A stretch of 64,000 nucleotides of DNA from Panax quinquefolius (lineage: Eukaryota; Streptophyta; Magnoliopsida; Apiales; Araliaceae): contig CM035151.1 of the NCBI GenBank assembly GCA_020205615.1, forward strand, positions 42,218,977 to 42,282,976, read 5' to 3'. Shown here one piece after another: positions 22,322 to 32,751 of this stretch. Numbering within the stretch: position 1 is the stretch's first letter; each line of letters begins with the position of its first letter. Below the pieces are notes generated by a model. It did not search any database. It was not told where the DNA came from and was given only the letters and a program-made list of their open reading frames with translations. Both the position numbers and the translations under genes were made by a program.

Positions 22322-24733
22322 TCGAGTAACCTTAACTTATACACAGTTCATAATATGTCTAACATACAATGCTATTATTATATAATACTATTACATTTCT
22401 TGTTGAACCTATAATCCCTAGCTGAACTTGGCCTTTATCCTTTCCTGGATCCGACATATTCATCATAATCTGCAATGTTTAATCATAATATAGCAAGGGT
22501 GAGCAACAAGTTTGCCCATCAAGTTTAAGTTTAATTGAGGATATATCATGATTGAAAGAATTTTAATAATAGTTGGCTATAGTTCTATAATATAATTGTG
22601 TACTTAGCATAAACAAATTTTCATAGCTGAACGAACATTGAACATAACAAATATATCTGGATCGAATGTTAATGAAGGTAATGAGCCTTTCATACCTGAT
22701 AAATACATGCAATGTGCACAGAGTGCAAATCAATAATTCATAGACATGGTAATAAGCAATGATTAACCATAAGCATATTCGAATAAGCAACTCGAGTTCG
22801 AGTTTAAGAAAACTTGCACAATAATTAGAAGATCAAGGTTAGGAACTTGCTCAATAAAAAGAGTATAGTTCGAGAACTTGTCTGTATCACCGACTACTGC
22901 TACACAGTTTATATCGCTTTATCTGAATACCTAATATAAATAATATTAATCTAAAAATTAGAATAATATCATCACAGTATAATACTATTATAAATATATT
23001 TATAAAATAACCTAAACACATAACACATAACCCTATCAATCCACAAACTACTTAAGACTCGATATCAAGTCAAACTATTTCCCGACACAATTCTAACATC
23101 CCGACGGTCTAGTCAGACTATTCTCAAGCCTAATATCACTAAGACTAGATCTAAACACTTAACAATTAACTTATATAATTTTCAATTCAGTCAAAACAAT
23201 TTTCAAAGACTCGTAATAATTTTTAAGTAATTATTACCATTTATCATAATTTTTCAATCATTAATATTGTATTTATATTATATAAATACCACATTATTCT
23301 CTTATCATTAATATTTATTTACTATAAAATATTAATGAAAATCATAACATAATATTATAATATATTTATAATATTTCAAAGTATTTTAATACCTTAATTT
23401 CTCATTTAAATGATTTTTAAACATTTAAATCCATTATCCAAGAATTGACATTAATATTAAAATATAAATATTTTCATGACAAAATATCAAAAGTTATATT
23501 TTATAACTTCAAATATTTTTCTAACACTTAAATCATTTTATATGATTTTTAAATCATTAATTCTATTTTTTCATAATTTTTTAATATATTCATTAAATAA
23601 ATCAATTACCATTCATATTAATTAATTAATGAAATTCATCATAAAATATAAAAAGTTATTAAAAATAACTTAAAATATTTTCTAACACCATAATATAATT
23701 TTTCATAATTTTTCAAGTACTAAAATCATTTTTAAGTAATTTATTTAATATTATAATTAGATAAATTAAATACCATTAATATTCCAAAATATTAAATATA
23801 TATGAAATATACTCAAAATTATTAAAACCCATTTTTAGGCTTTAAAATAATTTTTAGAAATTTAATATGAATTTTTAATAATTTAAAACTATTTTTCTCT
23901 ATTTATTTAATTAAAATAATTAATTTCATAATGAAACTGTCGCTAATGGCTACCTATAGCGACAGAACCGTCGCTATAGGTGTTCTTCATGTTCTTGATC
24001 ATGCCCAAAACATTCATAGGCAGTGTGTAGAGTGGTAGGTTTGACCGGATATAAATTCTTGCTCATAAGGTTTCTGGGCAGTCTAGTGATATAGGATTGT
24101 AGTACTGATGTAATAGTATAATCTCCAGCAAGTTTCATATCCCAAACATATCAAATATGCAAGATCCAAGCTTGCGAAGTTGTTGTCAGAGGCTTACTGG
24201 GTTTTCTGGGTTACCCAGAAACCCAGACAACTTCGAGTGCCCACTTTGTGGCTCAAACATTTTAGGGTTCTGGTCATTTGTTTGGTGTTCTAATCCTTCA
24301 AACCTGTAGTTCGCATGTCAAGGAACATATATATAACACTAAAGTAGTCAAACAACATAACATGTGAGAGATTAAGGCCAGTCAAACGCTTGTCAAAAGC
24401 TGTTCTTGACGAATTCTGGGTTTTCCAGATTTCGTCCTAGGCATTTGGTCAGTGCTGGTTTGATCATGATTAATTTTGATTCTATACATAATATGGGTGA
24501 TCTAAGGACATGATTGTGTAGTCCTCATGTCAGAGTACAACATCAAAACAACAACATGGCTTAATCACTTAAACACAGTAACCTCTAAGGCTTTGAAAAG
24601 CTTGTCAGAGCTTTCTGGGCAAATCTGGGTTTTCCAGAACAGATTGGTCATGGTCGGTCAACCATGTTTGACTGCTTATAACTTGAGATCTAGACATGGT
24701 ATGTAGTTGATTCCACTTCCAATCTACTCTCCT
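22322..24733 (-). repeat. LTR D, fragment 2
   Basis: This is the continuation of the old chromovirus-type LTR after Athila B. AT-rich degenerate tandem DNA fills about 23160-23930. A hairpin CCTATAGCGAC / GTCGCTATAGG lies at 23953-23980. Three TCTGGGTTACCCAGA-type palindromes centre near 24211, 24421 and 24630, matching the layout of the C and E LTRs. It breaks at CTCCT (24729-24733), the left TSD of element C, and resumes at 60378. No coding sequence is supported, although short open frames exist. Confidence 0.75.
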
Positions 24734-25280
24734 TGTAAAGCCCCAAAATTCGGGTACTTGAAACCCGAACTCGGTGCTTCACGATACCATTTCTATGAGC
24801 GGAATAATACTACTAATAATTACAATAATATAAAGATGAGCATTTGAGTGCCCAACAAGTAATAGCAATTATATATATAAGCTGAAAGAACTTAAATGTT
24901 TTCTTTGTACTACCCTTCTACACCAAGTCAATAGTTGTGAAGTAATCTAAACCGATAATAATATCATAACAACTCTCTTTCAAATTTTTGAAACTACATA
25001 TTGACTATAACTGGGGTTATGGTGACATGCTATGAACATTGTTTTCATTTTCAAAAAGGTTAAACAGAAATTAATCTGCAAACCGTCATAACTTACGGGC
25101 ACGGGGGGTGATCAGTCTGTTATGCCCTGCATTGATCAATACTACATGCAAGAAAGATAGGACCTTTCACTCTGTCCACCTTGGGTGCATAAACATTTTT
25201 CCCATGTAGGGATGTTCATACTTGTCTGGGTTCCAAATCAAAGGTTTTATCTTGTTCAACAATAATCTATAATTCAACAC

Positions 25281-25364
<84 letters not shown>

Positions 25365-28300
25365 GGAGTGACAAAGGTATATCAACATGTGATTAAATAC
25401 AATGATTATCCAAGTGGGGACACTTGTATAACCATTTATAGAAATTAAAGAACATAATATATATCTGAATTACCATATACTAACATGTTGATAATCAATG
25501 AGTGTATATAATATAAGGTTAATAATCTGTACAGTAATAATATAATTCATAAATATTCTTACTCATGTCCATTGCATAAAGAAAATGCAAAGATAAGATA
25601 CTTTCCTGATGCGCTGCTTATAGTTCACAACTTAGTTTTATCGTTTATGTCACGACCTATCATTAATCAGATCATTCCTTCGATTAGAACAATAAATTAT
25701 AACACATATTACTGCATTTCACAGTCAGCACATAACCTAATCACATTATTACCCATGTTTAACAACCATTGAATCACAAATAATCAAATATCTAATTATA
25801 TTATCTAAGTCTAGATCAATTTTCGAAATATGCGCTTGTATCGATGACTTTATCGGAATAATTATCGAAGTCTAAGACTCTATTCTCAGAACTCAATATC
25901 TATAAATATCAGTCATATTATTTATAAATGACCTATAATAATTTTAAAACATTTATTATAATTTATCATGAATTTTCAAACATCGGAATCATTATTAAAT
26001 AATTTAAATATTAAAAATTCTATAATCATTAATATTTAATTAATATTAAACTATTAATGAAATCATTTCCAAAATATTAAAGTTATTTTACACTAACTCA
26101 AAATACCTTTAAAGTATTAATATTACCCTTAAATGATTTTTAAAATATTTAAAATTATTTTAAATAATTAACATTAATATTAAATTATTAATCTACTATT
26201 TATCAAAATATTTAAAGTCATTAAGTATAACTTAATAATATTTTTAATTCATTTATATCCTTTTTAAATGATTTTTAAATTAATAAAACTATTTTAAGCT
26301 ATTAATTTAATATAATTATTAAATAAATTTAATATTATTAATAATAAATTAATAATTTTAATAATAAATTATTAATGAAATTATCCTTTAAATATTAAAA
26401 GTTATATTTTATAACTTGAAATATCTTTAAACACTTTATTTTCATTTAAAATGATTTTATAATAATAAAATCATTTTTAAATTAATTTATTTAATATAAG
26501 TATTACATAACCTTAAAATCATTAATAATAATTAATTAATGAAATTTACCTTTAAATATTGAAAGTTATATTTTATAACTTAAAATATTTTTAAATACCT
26601 TATTATTATTTAATATGATTTTTAATATAATAAAATCATTTTTAATTAATTTATTTTGTAAATAACTTAATTATCATTATTATTAATTTATTAATAAATT
26701 TCATCACAATATATTAAAAGTCATTAAAATAACTTAAAATATTTTCTTATATCATACTATAATTTTAAATAATTTTTCAAATATTAAAACCATTTTAAAT
26801 AATTTATTTAATATTATAATTAAATAAATTAAATACCAATTATATTTCAAAAATATTAAATATTTATGAAATATACTTAAAATAAATAAAAACTAATTTT
26901 CAGAATTTAAAATAATTTTTAATAATTTATTTGATATTTTGAATAATTAAAAACTATTTTTTCTATTTATTTAATTAAAATAATTAATTTTTAGAAAATA
27001 AATTAATTAAAATGCATTGTCTATAGCTAAAGACCACCTATAGTGACATAACTGTCGCTATAGGTGTTCTTCGTGCATTTATAAGACAGTTTCGTGGGTG
27101 CTATTTTGACCATTGATTAAACGCTGATAAATTTATTTTTGGACATGTTGATGGTCAGACCATGTAGTACGAATACAAGACTACACGATCCAACAATAAA
27201 AATCATCATAACATGCATAACCAATGAGATCTGGAGCCTTGAACAAGCTGTCAGAGCTGTTCTTCATTTTCTGGGTTACCCAGAAATGAAGAACAGTTCG
27301 ACTGGCTAGTTTTGGGCTTCCACAACTTGCTAATCTTGTGTTGTTTTTTATGATCTATAAAAATTTGCAGGTGTGTAGTCAAGTATGTAAAGGAAGAGAT
27401 CTAACACCAAATATCAACAAAACATCAATGTAATCAATAGATCTCGGACCGGAATTGATGAATGTCGAAATCGTGTTCTTAGTTTTTACGGGTTACCCGA
27501 AAACCATCTTCATCTTGACCACGCTTAGTTTGACTGTCACTACTAAATCCAGTGTATTTGATATCTAGATGAACTAAAAGCATGGATCGAGATTTAAACT
27601 AACATACTATAACATGGATTCAACAACAAACATAAACCAACAATAAACGGCGGCGAGATCTATGAAGCTTCAATTAACCTCGCCGACGTTGTTTCCCTGT
27701 TTCTGGGTTGCCTAGATATGGCACGATCAATGTCGGTCAACGACCTTTGACCGGTTATAACTTACAATCTACACATCCAATGACCCTGATTCCACTTTCA
27801 GACTAAAGAACACATACACGACTACAACTACAAGCGTTCAAAACACAAAAATCTTTACTGATCATAGAGATATAAGGACTGACATTCGTTGTCAGAGGAC
27901 AAAAATTTATTATCCCAGATTTTGTAAAATGCCTAATCCGAGCCTCTAGATGTTGTGGATCTAACATCTAGCAACCCAGATCATCATTATACACTAGATT
28001 TAATATGTTTAACACACAAAAAACAACTTCAAACCACAGATCGATGGACAGATTTCTTGGCTAGGGTTTATACCTTCTTTGATCGGTTTTTATTTCTAGC
28101 TTCTGATTTTGTTATGGTGTTCGTGAGGCTTTGATTTGGGACTGATTTACAAGTTGAATTCGTATGTTAGAGAGAGAGGGACTTGATGGAGTGTGGGTGA
28201 ATAAATGAGCAAAATGTACACTTTTTCTCTCTCCAATTCTATTTATAGTGCTTGTATACATTGTATGTTGCTGATCTAGAGGCTGATCTGCTGAGATTTG

Positions 28301-31300
28301 TCACATGGGGTGGTTGGGTTTGGTTCACCAACTAAACCTAATGTCAAAACCAACATATTAGCCTCAATAATGCAAGGGGTATAATGGTCATTTGGCTTGG
28401 AAATTTAATGGCCATTTTGTAATCTTACAAAACCCTTAGGGTTTGACCCTTAGAGTTTAACCCTTAGGATTTAACCCTAAAGTTTAGCAAAATTAAATGT
28501 AGGATTTCCAAATTAGGGTTTGCATTAAAAAATTTTTTAATAAATTTTAGTTTCTCAAATTTTGAAATTAGGGTTTCCTAATTATGATCAATTTTATAAT
28601 TACTTTATACATGAACATTAGGGTTTAAAATCACTAATTATAATTAACTTTGCTAATTTAGCAATTAGGGTTTACGATTTTGATAATTAGGGTTTCTAAT
28701 TACCAAATTAGGGTTATAGATATTAGGGTTTTAAATTACTAATTAGGTTTTCCATAATTAGCAATAAAATCTCATGTATATGATATTAATCATATTAACA
28801 CAATCACCAATCAATCTTGAACTCTAATTTGTGTTTCAAATTAGGGTTTTTAATAACTTAGGATTTTCTAAAAATTATTTAGGATTTTCTAAATTTTTTA
28901 GTTAGGGTTTACCAAATTAATCATTTAATACACAACATAAAACATATAACAAAGTTATATAATAGTCTTAAACTCACAATTGATTTTCAAATTAGGGTTT
29001 CCCCCTAGTAAAACTAGGGTTTAACCAATTAATATTAGGGTTTTGAAATTATACACCATAATTGACCAACCATTATCAATACGTACATACGGTACATATT
29101 TACAGCACTGAAAAATAAAAATATAATTAATATTATATTATTATTCTCATCCCTTGATAAAAATCCAAAATTAGGGTTTGGATTCCATATCTGATTTATT
29201 CTTCATATTTAACCTTAATAATTAATGTGAGACCCCGAATTTTTATGAAATAAAAATTATTCAATTTTCTATTTTTGTGAATAATTAAATTGATAAAGGT
29301 TTAAATTTAAAGGTATATTTGAAAATTTTATTTATTTATTTATTTATTTTTTTGCTCTTAGGTATGTTCATAAAAATTTTATATTAAAATATCAAATCAC
29401 ATGGGGTTATAATTGGCCTAATTTGCGCACAAGGTGCTAAAACCTTTTTCAATCAACTGTTACTAAAAGTAGCATATGAATGATAATTTCGATCACGGGT
29501 GGAATAATAAAAGAAAAGAAAAGAAAAATGCATGTGGGGGAAAAAGAAAATAATGAACTTATATAAACATGGTAAGCCCACTACATATGGGACGGACTAG
29601 CCAACACTTATCTCTCTCTCTGACCATTTCACTCTCCTTCACCGTCCGCTGACCCAACAACCATGGAATCGCCGGAAAATTTGAATCTCGCCGTCCGTTG
29701 AGTCTCCGACTACCTGATCACCGGTTTGTGTCTCTCTAAGCATACGAACAAGTCTTCTTCGGTGGAATAGAGTTCCATCTGACAGGAACAGCTGTGGCAC
29801 CTGAAGGCAGTGTGTGATGCAGTTTCCGGCGAGACCAACGGATGAAGAATCCAGCAGCGAACTCGAAAACGTATGCAAGCTGTTCGCCGTTGCAGTTTAC
29901 ATGTAGTGTTGTTACGAAGGGGCAGCAGCTATTTGGGAATCCCGAAGAGAAAGAAAAAGAGAGGTGGTGTACACCGAACAAACTCCGACCATCAAAGCAG
30001 TTCCGGCAGAAAACTATGGTAACGTGCTGACCCCGCCATCTTCACCGGCGTTTGTCATTACTCCCTCGACGGCATCACCGAACCTTAGCCGGCCAGCTCG
30101 GAACGCCTGTCCTCGTCGCCTTCTCCGTTGAAGACTCTGTCATAGTCGTTTTTTTATTTTGGAGTCATGCAGGTATGGCGGATCAGAGGAGAGTAAAAGT
30201 GGAGGCAAAGCATATAAGGAGGTAGCTTCGGCTATGCTCTTTACCAATAATATGTTGCAGTTCGCTGATTCTTTCCGAGGAGGTTCCCGGCGCCGACCGG
30301 CGTTGCAACTGTTATCAACCGGCGCTGGGCCATGATACACTCAAATACAAATCGGAGACGGTATCTTCGATTACGTCATCATTCTTTTCTTTCCGACATA
30401 ACCCTGCTGAATCAACTCGGCCAGAATTATTGAAGTTCTCGTTCCGACGCCGGAGATATTAGCCCAATGTTTCTTTCTTACATCATTGAGTTTTCTTACA
30501 AACAGGCTCAGTTGATTTATATTTATAGTGGGACGTGTGGCCAAGCGTGGTCTGTATATACATGGAAGGCGTTTCAGAATCTATGGGGTTTCTGTAGATT
30601 ATCCCTCGCCTCTACTTTCATGCTCTGATTAGAAACATGGTAGTTTATAGCATGGGTATTGTTCGCTGGATATCTAAAGGATACTGAAATTGCGGATTAA
30701 ATTGATAAATTTTACAGACAGCAGAATCAAGTCACATGCTAAGGTAAGGGAGGTTATTACGGTGGTAAGAGGATATCATATTTTTATGGTAGAAAGAATA
30801 ACCTGTATACGCGGATTACCGTATACCTGGTGATTTCTTTTGTTATTCCATTACTTATTATTCTGTTGGAACATCCTGTCGGTGTGAATTTCACCTGACC
30901 TGGTTCCATTACTTATTATGCTGCATTTAATATTCTGTCGGAATATCCTGTCTGTGCGTTTTACGCCAGACCTGGTTCCATTACTTATTATTCCGTATTT
31001 ACGATTCCGTTGGAACATCCTGTCTGTGCTTTACGCCGGACCTGGTTCCGTCTTTATTATTCATTATTTATTATTCTGCCGAGAATAACTTCGCTGCATG
31101 CGGTTTCTATCGCATGCATGGTGAATTCTTACGTTATTCCATTCGTTATTATTCATTGGAATAACTCGCCTCATGTGGATTACTACATGCATGGTGAATG
31201 ATCCTTTATATTCATTCCTTATTAAATTGTGAAAATAATCATGCTAAAGTGGATTCTGCATGGCGGTGAAAATCCATTTCTAGATTTCATATATTCTTTA

Positions 31301-32678
31301 TTATCTTTGTTGGTTATTGGTTTTACGGTTGTATGTTTTTGACCTATAGTGAAAAGATGATATGTGGTGACTATCTTTGGCTTACGTGCAAAGATGAATT
31401 GTTAATTGATAGCCTTGACAGTAGAAAAAGATGGACACGTGTATGACATGATCATGACCACTGGTGATACTAACGAATATCCTTGGCTATAGTGCAGGGA
31501 TGATTCGATGATGGGAACTATTTATTTAGCTGAGTCTCAGCGATTAGTTTTATAGTTGAATATCTTTGGCACATAGTGCAAAGGTAGACAACTGATTGGT
31601 ATGATCATTGTTATTACATTGGAATATCTTTAGCCTTGGGATAAGGATATTAAGTAAACATTTTATTAAGCCTTTGTGGCAAGAAGGAACTATTGATTCA
31701 CATTATTATAAATATGAATTGTGAATTTAACTAACATCTTTAGTGGTTCAGGTGAAGACAAGTGTTGAAAGTTACATTATTGAAATACTGACAATTGACT
31801 TCTAATTTGGAGGAGACAGTAGACGTTATGTTCTACTTGACTCTTCTAATGGATTGTTGATTCCGCTGCAACTATGGTTGAAATTAAAGTTTTATCATCT
31901 ACCATATGTTATAAATCTCGATTTATTATCGATTTAAAGCTATTGATAATGTAGTTATCTTTAGTCATGATATTCTTTTATTGAGCTTGTTATGCTCACC
32001 CTTTTGCTTCACAATTCCTTTCGGATAATAAGAGTGTAGTTTGGGTTTGGCGGGGATAATGAGGGGAAATGAGTGACATCCGGATGATAGCATTAGTAGT
32101 TCTCACTATTCAGAATAAATAGTGTGACGATAAATGTAATGAGGACTCCGATTGAGTTTGTATCTTTGCCTGAAAGGCAATATCCTCATTTAAAATCTCA
32201 ATTATGTTGTGTCGTATTCTATCGGCATGTATTTGTATAATTAAGTTTTTATTTGTATTTGTACCATATATTTGGCGACTCAAAATTGGGTGATGAATAC
32301 CTAATTTTGGGGGCGTCACAATTAAGGTAAACTAATTAACTTAATAATCTGTACTAAAATTCATATAATAAAATAATTATTCTAATTATTTTAAAATCAC
32401 TCCATATATTATTTAAATAATATATGATTATATTTTCATGAAAATAACTAATAAAAACATTTACGCTATAAAAGTAATTATTATAAGAATATACTTTATA
32501 ATAATTAATAATTCTAAAATAAATTTTATTTGTAAATATTTATGTAATAAATATATTTTTAATTACCACATAAATACATATACACATTATCTTGTACAAA
32601 TCCTTATCTTTAAAATAAATAAAAAATTTTACATAAAAATTTTTGATTTATTTATATAGAAAATATCGGGTTGTTACA
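24734..32678 (-). repeat. 3' LTR of element C (interrupted by a solo LTR)
   Basis: Without the insertion it is about 4.85 kb. On the element strand it reads: TGTAACAACCCG start (32678), telo-box-rich U3 (about 29200-28430), TATA box CTATAAATAG (28239-28248), a CT-rich start region, three palindrome modules (27257-27296, about 27482-27505, about 27697-27722), a CCTATAGTGAC / GTCGCTATAGG hairpin (27037-27064), AT-rich tandem DNA (25910-27000), a (CA)n(TA)n microsatellite (25276-25362) and a 470-bp end segment (24734-25204) absent from the 5' LTR. It is collinear with 47491-60372. Confidence 0.9.
29226..32320 (+). mobile_element. Solo LTR related to family F, TSD ATTAA
   Basis: This 3095-bp insertion starts TGTGAGACCCC and ends GGGGGCGTCACA, the termini of family F. 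ATTAA flanks it at 29221-29225 and 32321-32325. The 5' LTR of C shows the empty site near 60015. It has a TATA-like TTATATAAAC at about 29560, a GC-rich leader (29640-30350), and an array of TTCCATTACTTATTATT-type units at about 30840-31200, as in the F LTRs. No primer site, polypurine tract or coding domain is present, so it is a solo LTR. Open frames of 60-80 aa within it look incidental. Confidence 0.88.
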
Positions 32679-32680
32679 TT

Positions 32681-32691
32681 CACCCTCCCTT
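32681..32691 (-). promoter_or_regulatory. Polypurine tract of element C
   Basis: The element strand reads AAGGGAGGGTG just before the LTR start TGTAACAACCCG. Upstream is CCGGGGATGGAATC, a common chromovirus context. Confidence 0.85.
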
Positions 32692-32751
32692 ATAAAGATT
32701 CCATCCCCGGAATCACCGTTTTAAAACATATGCATATTGCGGTACATAGCA

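Noticed and set aside
25167..25388. 73-aa minus-strand open frame with Tyr-Ile repeats
   Set aside because: It is the translation of the (CA)n(TA)n microsatellite in the LTR of C. Similar false frames come from the (TA)n at 55264-55322.
28430..29190. Interstitial telomere
   Set aside because: TTAGGGTTT words are spaced irregularly by unrelated AT-rich DNA and are not a head-to-tail TTTAGGG array; they occur at the same place in each LTR copy.
29639..30340. Several open frames of 62-81 aa on both strands
   Set aside because: They fall in the GC-rich leader of the solo LTR, overlap each other on both strands and match no family.
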